Assembly: GCA_963969345.1 (NCBI GenBank) | Contig: OZ017767.1 | Span: 9,675,547-9,739,546 of the forward strand | Reading direction: 5' to 3' | Length of the DNA stretch: 64,000 bases | Origin: Turbatrix aceti | Lineage: Eukaryota; Nematoda; Chromadorea; Rhabditida; Panagrolaimidae | Shown: piece by piece, positions 13,401-23,402 of the stretch | Layout: each line of letters begins with the position of its first letter | Position numbering within the stretch: position 1 is the stretch's first letter | Translations under genes and position numbers: made by a program | The notes under the pieces: model-generated | What the model was told of the DNA's origin: nothing | Database searches by the model: none | The model's input: only the letters and a program-made list of their open reading frames with translations

Positions 13401-16333
13401 ATCCGACAGATGTCAGTGGAAAACGATCAAAAGCGTCGAGAACTCATGGCTCTACAGGAAATATATTCGCAGGATGGTCGACAGCTCAGGGAAGCTGTTG
13501 ACAAGGTGGATTCGTTGAAAAAACAGGTATGCACTGGTTTTGAATTGTTTTTTTTTGTTGTTGTTGTTGATTTGAAAATTTTTGGCATTTAGAATCAAAA
13601 ATTTGTTATTTCTGGTTCTAAAGGGCGTAAAAACTTTCAAATGCTAAAGTCATTTTTTATCGTAACTTATTGATTGTCCATTCCCTAAAGTTCTTATATT
13701 GCTTACAAGTTAGCATGACTCATCCCTGATTAAAATCAGTCGATTAGTCATTGATAAGAAACCCCGCAACACTTGTTAATAGTGTTCGTCAAGCCACTAG
13801 GCAACCGAGCACTGCTAACAAGCGTGACAGGTATTAGCAAGCTATGACTAATACAACCTCCCTTAGACTTCCCCCTAATTGTTTTTTTCAACATCCAACC
13901 CCTAAACTTTATCAATTCCATTTCAGCTCGACCTACTCTACCGACGACGAGCCTCCGCAGCATCAGCAGCCATCGCTCAACAACGCCAGATCAACGCTCA
14001 GCACTCGTCCACCTCAGCGTCCCCCAAGATGGTGTCTTCCGTGTCCTACCTGCAACGGCCGCAAGCCTTCGTCGGTCCATTCCAGGTCGTCCAGGCTCCG
14101 TCGAGTGATTCTTCTTCCGGAATCTTCGACCAACTCGACCACGCTCCAGTCGCCGCAGGAAAGCCTAATGTCCTAAGGGTTCCCCAACGCAAGGGCCCAG
14201 TTGTTATGAAACGACCTGACAAGCCTCCCCCGCCGCCGAAGAGGAATCCAGCCCTGTCCCTAGCTGCTGCTACTGGCTACGAAAACGGAGGTAGTAACCT
14301 TCGGCTGATGAACAACGGCGTCGAGCAGCGATCGCTTGCCACAGACTACGCGCACAACCTCGACAACGCGGCCCTCAGCGGACGAACTGAGCAGCTAAGT
14401 ATCCGGAATGATTCTATGAAGGCGGTCAAGCGAAGGTCGTGGATCCAGCATGGCGAAGGATCGGAGAATGACATCTTCCGGATGCTTCTGGAAGAACAGA
14501 AGAAGGGCAGGTCCCACGTCAGCTTCTCCGACCTTAACGAAGAAAATCCACCTATTGCTTCTGGATTTGCCAAGTTATCCGCTATTCCACCGGTTCCTGA
14601 AAGTTTCTCGACACCTGTCAAGAAGTCGGAATCTTCACCGATTGTGACTACCCCTCAGAAGCAGGTCCTACATCCCCTACCAAAGCCACCGCCGATGAGT
14701 CAGGCTGATAGTGATTCCGCTACTTCCTCACCTGTGACCTCGGTCAGCGTGTCCGTCATCTCACCTGAGCCTAAGACCAAACCGCAGCCTACGAAAATTG
14801 ATAAAGAACCTGCTCCTCCTGCACCGAAACCTGCGTACAGCGGTTCTTCGTCGTCTGACGAGGGCCCGAGTCCTACGAAGGAACGACCTGTTCTGGAGTC
14901 ACCGAAGAAGGTCGAAGACAAGGTTACGGTAGCTTACGTGTCGACGAGTGAATCCTTCAGCGACGAAGAAGAGCGCCTCAAAGCCGAGCTGGAGAGGCTG
15001 TCCATTGCCAATTCCGTCGAAGAACAACAGAAACCTGAACCTGTCAAGCTTACGGAAATCGAAGAGGTGGATTCCCTATCACCGTCTCCCAGCTCCTCCG
15101 ACGAAGGCGCCGATGCAGAAGAAGAGAACGAAAACGAAGAGGACGAAGAAGAAATCGACCACGAAGACATCCCATCTTCGTCGACTTCTGAGACGGATGC
15201 TTCAGCGCCCAGCGATATAGATACGAAGATTTCGGTGGTCTTTGACTCGCCTCCGCCCGCGGCACTCAAGGGCATCCTCCTGGCTCCGTGCACGAAGGGA
15301 AGCATCCGGAGAGTGGTCTTCGATCCATTTGTGCTCTTCCTCGATGGCGCACTCGAAGGACAACTGGAAACAGTAGTTGAGAATTCAACTAAGATTTCTG
15401 ATGTGTCGTTGCCCAACGATGAAGGTATTACGGCTCTGCACAACGCTATTTGTGCTTGTCACTACGACATTGTCAAGTTTCTTGTGGATGCTGGAGCTGA
15501 TGTCAATGCATTGGTAGGTTTTTGTTAGGGTGGGAATGGGCAAACTTTCGTTTTTGTTCACGAACAAGGTCAAAATGATCGTATTTGACCGTGTTTGTGA
15601 ACGATGTTCGTTTTTTGTTCGCGAACACAATCAAATTTCATATAATTTGTTTGTGTTCGCAAACAAAAAACGACAGTTAAAATGTTTTATTGTAAATTTT
15701 TTTTTATCGTATTTGGTTTATTGTTCATTTTTTAACCGTAAACAATCGTTTCAGGACTCTGACGGCTGGTCCCCTCTCCACTGCGCCGCCTCGTGCAACA
15801 ACCTAGCCATGCTCAAGCTCCTCGTCGAACACGGCGCGTGCATCTACGCCGCGACCTACTCCGATGCCGAAACCCCGATCCGTAAATGCGAAGAAAAAGA
15901 AGCCGGCTTCGAGCAGTGCATTCGATACCTCGAAATGTGCGACGCGTGGACCGGTGTCATCAACGACAGCGTCGTCTACGCCCTCTTTAACTACACTGCC
16001 GCCCGAGACACCGAGCTGTCTTTCACCGAAGGCGACGCCCTGCGCGTGATCTCACGTGAAGCCCACGTCAACAAGGACGACTGGTGGCTCTGCGAATCGA
16101 CGGCCACCGGTTCGAGGGGATTCGTGCCGACGAACTTCATCGCGCTCTATCCCACGCTGGGTGCAGCTCAAAAAATGAATTTCAAGAATTTTGAAATTCC
16201 CATGAAACCTCCGCCAACGGTTAGGACGTCTTCGGGCGCGGATTCTGGGCCTTCGCCGACGACTGCGAACGGAAACAACAACAACTTTGAAAACGGCTTC
16301 GAAAAAAGCGTTGAACTCAGCGCTAACGCCTGA
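4421..16333 (+). CDS. ape-1: ASPP family protein (p53/PP1-binding, ankyrin-SH3)
   Basis: Exons 4421-4573, 7263-7618, 13175-13526, 13927-15513 and 15755-16333 join in phase to 1008 residues. The C-terminus is unmistakably ASPP. A PP1-docking motif (RRVVFDPF) leads into SLPNDEGITALHNAI, then two ankyrin repeats (DSDGWSPLHCAA in the second) and an SH3 domain (ALFNYTAARDTELSF, DDWWLC, RGFVPTNFIALYP). Exon 3 holds the Gln-rich coiled coil (DIARLQQQQIDTNRAEID) seen in ASPP proteins. Exon 4 is long, Ser/Pro/Glu-rich, and includes a PPPPPKRNP tract. In the family, the ankyrin-SH3 unit binds p53-like factors and PP1. Exons 1-2 are Ser/Pro-rich, and I see no Ras-association domain in them. The start at 4421 is the first in-frame ATG, so further 5' exons are possible. 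Intron 2 (7619-13174) is unusually long and repeat-filled. Confidence 0.88.
8570..8665 (+). repeat. tRNA-derived SINE-like relic
   Basis: An A-box-like TGGCGTAATAG (8579-8589) and a near-canonical B box GGTTCAATCCC (8622-8632), 32 bp apart, match the internal RNA polymerase III promoter of a tRNA. The flanks do not form a good acceptor stem and the T stem is imperfect, so this is not a functional tRNA. A tRNA-derived SINE head or tRNA pseudogene is more likely. It lies in ASPP intron 2, immediately left of the next element. Confidence 0.5.
8685..9865. mobile_element. DNA transposon with 25 bp perfect TIRs
   Basis: The 25 bp at 8685-8709 is the exact reverse complement of 9841-9865. Both ends carry subterminal copies of a palindromic TACCNNGGTA-type motif: 8711-8740, 8811-8822 and 8832-8841 on the left; 9725-9737, 9766-9778 and 9800-9838 on the right. 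Repeated motifs of this kind often bind transposase. The 1.18 kb interior has short open frames (8846-9046, 8950-9195) and splice-like sites near 9337 and 9425, but no recognisable transposase, so it is probably non-autonomous. I found no clear target duplication. It sits in ASPP intron 2. Confidence 0.8.
10084..12050. repeat. satellite A, about 64 bp GA/GC-rich tandem units
   Basis: Degenerate tandem units of roughly 64 bp run GCGGAGCGAAGTGAGTGAGC, then GAGCCGCAGGCGAGCG, then GAACGAACGAGCGACCC. A second module near 35 bp (ACGGTACAACCCTGTGCC then TACGTGAAGAACGAACC) is interspersed. Unit boundaries shift and the modules are mixed, suggesting higher-order expansion. Because the units lack stop codons in most frames, long spurious open frames appear on both strands. 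The array is inside ASPP intron 2 and is interrupted at 10219-10599 by a MITE. Confidence 0.9.
10219..10599. mobile_element. hAT-type MITE with GACTC/GAGTC core
   Basis: The ends are inverted copies (CAGTGTTCCGCT at the left, AGCGGAACACTG at the right). The element is flanked by a perfect 8 bp direct repeat TCCACGAT at 10211-10218 and 10600-10607. An 8 bp duplication with CAGTG-type ends is typical of hAT insertions. The interior is largely alternating GACTC and GAGTC pentamers plus an AT-rich middle. The target was a satellite A unit, so this insertion is younger than the array around it. Confidence 0.88.
12100..12615. repeat. satellite B, about 46 bp tandem units
   Basis: Tandem units of about 46 bp read ACGTGGCAAGAACCAGTTGG followed by the alternating block GAGCGAGCGAGCGAAGCGAG. 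Every few units, a longer variant contains a small CG palindrome (GGGCGCGAAGCGCCC near 12300 and 12580). It directly follows satellite A and shares its GAGCGAGC motif. Open frames through it on both strands (for example 12024-12635 and 12021-12680) are artefacts of stop-free repeats. Confidence 0.9.
15556..15673. repeat. two adjacent hairpins in the last ASPP intron
   Basis: Positions 15556-15602 pair GTTCACGAACAAGGTCAAA with TTTGACCGTGTTTGTGAAC. Positions 15608-15673 pair TCGTTTTTTGTTCGCGAACA with its near complement ending ...CGCAAACAAAAAACGA. Both sit in the 241 bp intron 15514-15754. Each arm also contains short GTTCGCGAAC-like palindromes, so the four arms are related to each other. The function is unknown. 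Confidence 0.7.
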
Positions 16334-16883
16334 TTTGCCTCGAATATTGTCAAAACGCGTCTATTTTGTACAAAACAGAGATAAACGAGAATTTACTACA
16401 TTTATTGGGTCAAGGGTGGGGTGGGGGAGCCAGAATTGTTGGATTTGATCGAAAATAGCGTAAAAACTGAAGAAAGTACAAGAAACGAACGTTTATGCAC
16501 CAAAAAAGAAAAATACTATTTTTAGGTCACCTGGCCACCCTCCAATCATGCATCGACCGCACATAATAAAAAAACGGCACTGCAAAACCAACAATGGCGT
16601 AAACGGCGAAAAAACCAGGCAAAAGTAACCAAAAAGAAGCAAAAATAATGAAATACCGTAGAAAAGTAACAATCGCTCGCGTGCGCACGCGCTGTTTTAG
16701 CGCGCGTCTTCAAAAAGTGGTGAAAGTTCATCGTAACTTCCACAACGCGCACTTTTATTTTTTTTAATCTAATGAACGTCTGTTTCGTTATTTTATTTTT
16801 TCTAAGAATCTATTTTCGTGTATTTATCGTATAAAATGTTGTTATCTTTTATTTTTCAGTCGAAATTACGATAACCCAGAGCT
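16334..16883 (+). other. ASPP 3' flank and 5' leader of the next gene
   Basis: This holds the ASPP 3' untranslated region, about 400 bp of A-rich DNA with a short GCGCGCxxGCGC patch near 16680, and a T-run plus TTTTTCAG acceptor ending at 16859. The acceptor lies 24 bp before the next start codon. It could be a cis-spliced 5' UTR intron end or a trans-splice acceptor, which in nematodes would be compatible with operon transcription from ASPP. No gene is seen here. Confidence 0.5.
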
Positions 16884-19800
16884 ATGGCCGATACTGAAGG
16901 CGGTCGCAACCTGACGTATGCGCCTGCGACGACGACGACGTACTTTTACCACGAAAACGCTTCGAGACAACCGATTTCGACTACTTCTCCCAGCGAAGAG
17001 TTTGTCAATGGTCTTGATTTCGATGGCGGCGACGATGACGATGGACGGCTTGCGCTTTCTGCCCTGGAAAAGGACAATCATCCCGGTGACGAAGAACATG
17101 TGGTCAGCGTTCCGGTTTCTAAAACCGTCGAGGATACCGAAGTCGATGTCATCGACGAGTCTCCGCCTCTTCTCCTGCCAGAGGTGTGTTTCGGGCCTGA
17201 GGTCGCCGAAGAACCGTCGTTTCCTGGCGTTACGTACTATCAGGTAGGCCTTTAAAAAAAATTTTTTGCAGTTTTTTTTTTGAAAAAAAAAATAATGTTT
17301 GCCTTTTTTGAAAAAAACAAGCTTTTTTTGCGGGTTCTTTGACGAAGAAGACATTTTTTGAATTTTTTTGAAAAAAAAACGTTTTTGGGAAAAATACCAC
17401 GTTTTGTGGTTTTTTTAGGATGAACAATACCTGGACGAACCTTACGCATTGCCGTATTATAACGATGAAGCGGTTCGCTGTGAGTGCGGTGTTGTAATGT
17501 CGCGTTCCGAATACGAAACAGTCCACCTCCCGGAAGGCAGTTTGACGTGTATCAATGGTTTTGCCTATTACCCGGTTAGTATTTTAAATTTTTATTGCAA
17601 TTTTTATAATTTTTTTAGCGATTTTTATAATTTTTAAAGCACACCGTTCTGCTTTTTTATGGGTTTACAGTTTTTAGCCTACAAAACTTTGAATAACATT
17701 TTCACCATTTTTTTCTCTTATCACGACAGCAAAAATGAAACGACGAAACGATTTTTTGTTGCTTTTTCAAAGGTTTGGCCTAAAATTCAGTTTTCCCGTT
17801 CTTTGATATTTTTTTAGCCTAAAATTTTCGTTTTTTCTAATTTTTCCAGTTTGGCCTAAAATTCAGTTTTTCTTTCTTTATTTTGTTGGCATAAATTTTG
17901 TTTTACGCTGGTTTTCAATACTTTTTCTGAATTTATTTGTAAACGATCAAGTTTCTAGCGGTAACCGGTGTTCATTTTTCGCTCAAATTTTTTTTCTTGA
18001 TTTTTTTTGAGTTTTTATTTGTATTTTGTTTTTAATTTTTTCTAAATTAATTTATTTCTATTCCGAATTTTGTCATTTTTCCTCCAATTTTGGGCCTAAA
18101 TTAGTTTTTTTTTTTAATTTTTAATAATTTGAAAAACATGGTTTTTTAACCGAATGCCCAACTTACCTCTCTTTTTTTAGTTCTCGCCCGAATGCTCACC
18201 TAAAAAATCCGTACGCCCGTACAAGCGAAGCCTTCGCCGTGTGAGCCAGGTTCGCGTCAAGACGGCGACAATGTCCCTTGAAGAGCTGGAGTCGTCGCTG
18301 AACAAGAAAATGATCGAAAAGCTGGGCAGACAGGTTCCCGTGTCCCTGGTCGACAAGCAGCACGCTCTCTGTGGCATCTGCAATGCTATCGTTTCGCTCA
18401 ACAAGAAATTCGAAGTCGTACATCTCGTTCGACACATCAATGCCTGGCATCCGTCGGCTCATAAGTGTTCTCGCACTTGGGGAACGGTTGGTATTTTTTG
18501 TGGTTTTTTCCTGTGTTTTTTATTTTGGTGGTGGTTTTATTTGGAATTTTTTTTTATTGCAGCCTCGAATGCATTTCTACGGTCCTCGAGCACCTCTCAG
18601 CGATGCTGATTTTCGCTTCATTGATACGGGTATTGGACGTCACGATAGCATCCAGTGCCTTTTGTGTGACATGCTCATGGATCCACCGGCCGTCGGAATG
18701 CACTATACCGAATGTCATCCGCTCGAAATCGAAGTACCAAAGTGCAATCTTTGTCTTCAGGTTTGTTTTTTTTTGATTTTTGTTGTTTTTTGCTTTTTGC
18801 TGGTTTTTGGCCTAAAAACCGAGGGTTTTTTCAGGAACTTTTGATCAGCGCGCGGATCCAAGTAGCGTCCGGCAGAAAATTCACTCTGTACATGCCGGAC
18901 GAGTACCACATTCGCTGCGATGAACTCAACGCCAGCTTTGTCACCGAACAGGCTCTCGACCGAGGTAGGCCTATTTTTTTACGATTTTTTTAGAGTTTTT
19001 ATGATTTTTTTGTGTTTTTCGTTTTTATGTTTTTTTTTATAATTTTCAGCCCTCAAGCGTTACATCAAGCAGCTCGCGCACAACGGCGAGCCTTCCGAAG
19101 CGCCAGACGAAGAGGCAGAAACCCCTCCCGAATCCGCTTTAGTCTGCCCGAAGTACACAAACAGTCGTATGAATTTCGGCCGACGCTCCAAGCCCAAGCG
19201 CCACTTTGTCATGCCTGCTCTCCGTCAAGCCGTCCCCAACGACAGCCAGTACGTCGAGCCTGTCTCTGACTGCCACTGGAAGTGCAAGCTCTGCGATGGG
19301 GATATCTTGGCAGCTGTCATCAGCGCCGGAACGATCAAACACTACCGCGACTGCCATCCCGACGAACTCAACGACTGCCAGATGGAGCTGTGCAAAGTTC
19401 GTCTCAGTCGTCTGAGCAAGGATTGCATGAAATTCGTCGATCCAAGCACGATCGAGTGCCTCATCTGCAAGGTGAGCTACCCGCTGCACAAGCCCTTCAA
19501 CATGTGCCGGGCGGTTCGGCACCTCAAAGGCAAGCATCCCGATCACATGCCGGAGTACGAGGGTGTGGGTGCGAAGACCCTCCTCGACTACCCCCAGCCC
19601 AAGCGTTCCCGGCTCTCTCGCAGCCGACATGGATACGGTATCAAGAAAGACGATTCATACAATCTGGACGTCACTTCGAAGTACCTGATCAGGGATGAGG
19701 GTTTTCTGAACGACCTTCGAAGGGTGTACCAGGTGGACTTTGCCAAGGCCCTCCACCTCCCACCTGAAGTCACCATGGGAGACGATATCTACGTCGTTGT

Positions 19801-20086
19801 CACGAATGACGTCATCATCACCGAGGATTCTGTAAGTCAGATTGTCCAGCAGGTCGAGGCCAGCGAACTCAATCACGATGGATCGCCGTATGTCGTGCTT
19901 TATCTCCCCGAAGATGGTGACGAGACGATGCTCGACTCGATCAAGGATGAGGCAGGACTCGAGATCGACGATGGCACCGATGCCGCCGTCGATGATCAGG
20001 AAAATGACCCGGACGTCGTGGTCAACGTCGACGAAGTTGAAGCGGCGGTCGTACCGAAAGTTGAACCGGAAGGCGAGTTTGATTGA
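16884..20086 (+). CDS. multi-CxxC/H zinc-finger-like nuclear protein, unrecognised
   Basis: Six exons (16884-17243, 17419-17574, 18181-18486, 18563-18760, 18835-18964, 19050-20086) join in phase to 728 residues. I do not recognise the family. It contains repeated CxxC...H modules: CGICNAI followed by HLVRHINAWH; CLLCDML followed by HYTECH; CNLC; CKLCDGD followed by HYRDCH; and CLICKVS followed by RHLKGKH. The spacing resembles degenerate C2H2 fingers with histidine pairs in NAWH/ECH/GKH-type endings. The N-terminus is acidic and low complexity. The middle has basic patches (RPYKRSLRR, RRSKPKRH) and the C-terminus is strongly acidic. These suggest a nuclear or nucleic-acid-binding role, which is inference. 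Intron 3 (17575-18180) repeats a GGCCTAAAATT motif several times. Confidence 0.82.
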
Positions 20087-20619
20087 TTGATTCAATTTCA
20101 TTTTTGTGTGTTTTTTCTTTTCATTTTTCAATTAGCTTTTTTTGATTAACGATTCGATTCTTCTGTTGTTGTTGTTTTTCGTCGATTTGTGCCTGTAATT
20201 GTTAATTTTGTTGCCCTACGATTTTTGTTATTGTCTGTACATTTGATTTTCTGCTGTTATTAAAATGCGTTTTTGGCGCGAGTTGCAGGATGATGGATTT
20301 GTGTATTCGGTTTGCAACCAAATCTCCGATTATTTTTATTAAAATTGATATATTTATTATAGGATGGGGTGTACCGATAAATCTAACCTAGAAAATTATC
20401 AAGGATTCATATTTATGGGTCAAAGCAACATTTTCGTTGACATGTACCAAACAAATGTCATTGATGTGAGCCAACTTTTTCGCTGTTGTCGCGCGTTCCA
20501 GAGCGAGTGAGTGAGTGACCTTTCTATACTTTACTCACTGTCGCGCGCGCATAAATAGTAAAACCTAAATTCGCTACAACGTCCAGTCAGCTCAACTTAT
20601 TGTTTATTAGCGCCAAAAA
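20087..20619. promoter_or_regulatory. intergenic region with TATA-like site for the 20620 peptide gene
   Basis: ATAAATAG at 20551-20558 lies about 60 bp upstream of the ATG and about 30 bp upstream of a CAGTCAG initiator-like stretch. A block near 20410-20455 (TTATGGGTCAAAGCAAC, then GACATGTACCAAA) and TCGCGCGTT near 20490 recur, diverged, at 25105-25180. Confidence 0.5.
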
Positions 20620-20835
20620 ATGAAGTTCTCAATTCTGATTGCTGTAATTATTGGCTTGTTTATGCTTTCTGTCTGCGCGCGGCCCCAACCGCGTGACCCA
20701 CGATTATGGCCCGGTTCACACCATGCTGGTCCTCATGGATATCACGAACCCGGTGGTTATCGCGGAGGGCCAGGAGGCATTCACAGACCTGGATGCTCAG
20801 GCTTCACCGGTTCTTACCGGGGAGGTCCTGGATAA
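20620..20835 (+). CDS. small secreted Gly/Pro-rich peptide
   Basis: Single exon, 71 residues. Residues 1-20 form a signal peptide (MKFSILIAVIIGLFMLSVCA) with a likely cleavage before RPQPRDP. The mature part is rich in Gly, Pro, His and Tyr, has a YRGGPG repeat (twice), and contains one Cys. Small Gly-rich secreted peptides of this form are common in nematode innate immunity or cuticle contexts. Assignment to antimicrobial function is inference from composition only. A TATA-like site lies upstream and there is no intron. It differs in mature sequence from the peptide genes at 27-31 kb, although all share an MKF-type signal peptide. Confidence 0.7.
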   Translation: MKFSILIAVIIGLFMLSVCARPQPRDPRLWPGSHHAGPHGYHEPGGYRGGPGGIHRPGCSGFTGSYRGGPG

Positions 20836-21064
20836 TTAAAATTGTCAAAAGTGAGTTTTTTTGAAAACGAAAAAAATTGTTTGCACTAGCCTTTCGATCG
20901 TTTTAGACTTCCAATGCGCCAAAAATTTGATCAACTGCCTAAACGCCTCTTTTATTTTATACTTTTGTGATGTAAAAAATTTTGCATCTGTGTAGTTTCA
21001 ATTTATTTCTTTATAACATTTTTAAATTTATTATTTAGTCAATCAAAATTTTAGTGAATCAGAA

Positions 21065-22533
21065 TCATTCATTCAAAATACTTTGGATTAATTCGAGGGC
21101 GTCGTCATGAGTTCCTTGAACAGGCAATGGACAAATTTTTTGATGAGCATTGTAGCACTGTTTAGTCTGACAGAAGGCATTACATGTCGAACAAATAAAT
21201 GGTTTTGAATCCAGAGTTGGTTTGAAGCACCTAAAAGCATTGCCTTCACGCAGGCAGAACGGGCAACGTCGTCCGCAAAAAAATTCATGAATGGTCCATC
21301 GATAGCGCATACATGCGAAGCAAAACACGTTGGCCTACAAAAATATAATGTAAACTTTTAAAAATTGGGGACAACAAATCAAAGCAACTTTTTTACAATG
21401 CTAAGAAACTTACATCTTTTGTCTTCCATGAAAGTGGTGCAAATTGTTTAGATTTTGAGTCAAAGATTAATAAACGCGGGTAGCATGGCGATGATAATAT
21501 TTTCGAAAGATTAGTCATGATTATTCGTAATGAAGTGTCTAGGATAACAAAATAACAGTTTTCCATTTTTGACGAGTGAATAATTTTGTCCACGTCCATA
21601 CGCAATAGAGGATATTGAACGTCTTCTGGCAACCGCTTGTTAGTGATGTTCTCAATTGCAGTTTCGCTTTTTACCTCTACATATTTGAACTTGTTCGAAC
21701 AAGCCGCGGCGTGAAAAAAATTACGGTTTACCGGAATGTGCTTGTAATCGTCCATATATTTTTGTATGTATTTCTTGACCGTTAAGATTGTAAAGTCCTC
21801 AACTTTAGGCAACTCGGCGACTTTGTTTTTGTATTCGTCGTGGATGCTGGCGATGCGTTCCTTTTTCTGATCCTGTAAGTTTTTTATTTTGTGACTGATT
21901 TCAGATTTGACTACTCTGATAAGATCTTCCATTTTTTTAATGTTAGATTTGAGCAGTGTGCGACGTTGCACTAGTTCAAATATTTGTTTGCCAGCAGTAC
22001 CAATATCCTCGGATGTTACATCGATGTTTAACATTTGATCTAAACAAACAAAATTTGTTTTTTAGAAAAACTAAAATTAAAAAAGAAATTAAAACTTTTT
22101 TTAATTTTAATTAAAAAAACAATTAATTTTTCTTACTTCGAAGTTGTCTAACAGCAAATTCGATTGCTTTGTAAGTGTTTATCAGTACCGATGGAGAATT
22201 GTTTTTAACTACCAATTTAACATCGGGAATGTCAGGCAACTCCGCAGCATTGTCGTCGTATTCGTGTCGAATACTGGCTATCCGTTCTTTGAGTTCACCG
22301 TTTAAATCATCCATTCCTGTTTTAACTTCCGCTTCAACAGTTTCGGTTTGTTCATTAATTTCATCAGCAAATGTTTTTAGCAGTTCCAGACGTTCTAGGA
22401 GCTTTGATTCTATTTCGTTGAGCTTTAAGAAATCCTCGGATGCTTTATCGACACTCGATTTCCGGTCTAAAAAAATTATCAAAATAAATATTAGTGTTGC
22501 TATAAAACTAATCTTACTTTGAGTTTTTGACAT
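21065..22533 (-). CDS. coiled-coil protein with Cys-rich C-terminus, unrecognised
   Basis: Exons on the minus strand are 22518-22533, 22137-22466, 21414-22039 and 21065-21334. All junctions are in phase and give 413 residues. I do not recognise the family. Two related coiled-coil segments are visible: the first contains KERIASIRHEYDDNAAELPD and the second KERIASIHDEYKNKVAELPK, so the gene has an internal duplication. The last exon is a zinc-binding-looking region: CFAC, CGRRCPFC, CSTC, then C...C, H and C (CYNAHQKICP). It resembles a RING/treble-clef-type arrangement, or the Cys-His cluster of some transposon-encoded proteins, but I cannot decide. An in-frame ATG at 22575 is an alternative start that would add a short hydrophobic leader. 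Confidence 0.75.
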
Positions 22534-23402
22534 GAAAAAGTTGATTGTTTTGATTTCTGCAGAAATTGATAACATGACGCTGATTAACGGCAGACACGGA
22601 GTTGATTAGATTGTGCGACTGGCACAACCAACTGGAAATGAGTCAAACGTTGTTTAATACCGTTAGTGCAATGTTTACCAATAAAAAAATATCTAATTTC
22701 GATATTTGTACGTGTTTACGTTGATTTCTTCTGACATCGTTTTTGTCTTTAACGAATAAATAATAGACAGCGGAAAAACCATATGAATTTCGAAATTTTA
22801 CAATTGTTGTTTTAATAACAAATAACTTTTTTAAAACCCCCTTTAGGATCGAGGACACAGCATTTTTACAAACAGACATAGATTGTAAAAAAAACAGATA
22901 TTGCCTTCACGCAAACAGCCCGTTATGCTTGCGTGAAGGCAATATTGTAAAAAAAACAGAGAAAAATCGGTTTCAAGTTCTGCTGTCAGTCGAAAATTCT
23001 ACTTGTGTCCGAAATTTGCACGATTTTTTGAATTTTAATTTCCGATTCAAGACTGGCGTAGAATCTCGAAATTTAACAATATTTACTGTCGTAAGCAATT
23101 ATAGATAGATTAATGCAATCATTTTGTCACATGTTATTCTAATTTAAATACAACGTTGCCAAAAAAAGCCAAGCATTACGTTTTGTTTTTCAACCTCTGT
23201 TGCAAAAACAAAATTTACAAAAACATCTGTCACACTATGACTAGTGCTAGCAAGAATCTCTATTTTTAGCAAATATGTGCATAAACATGTTTGTTATAGT
23301 GCCTAAGTTCAAAAACGAACCGGCATTTTAGATAAGTTTATAATCTTTCGCACTCATGTCAGTACTCTAGTGTTCGGCGTAATTTCCAACATAGTAGCAG
23401 CC
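22534..23402. other. intergenic, with one hairpin
   Basis: AT-rich DNA between divergent genes. The minus-strand frame at 22643-22879 has no supporting features. The only structure noted is the hairpin at 22898-22945, listed separately. Confidence 0.45.
22898..22945. repeat. perfect 16 bp-arm hairpin resembling gene sequence nearby
   Basis: ATATTGCCTTCACGCA (22898-22913) and TGCGTGAAGGCAATAT (22930-22945) are exact reverse complements separated by 16 bp. ATTGCCTTCACGCA also occurs at about 21239-21252, inside the last exon of the neighbouring minus-strand gene, where it encodes the LREGN part of its Cys-rich region. Confidence 0.7.

Noticed and set aside
14934..15443. 169-codon Ser-rich minus-strand frame
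   Set aside because: Shadow of the Glu/Ser-rich ASPP exon 4.
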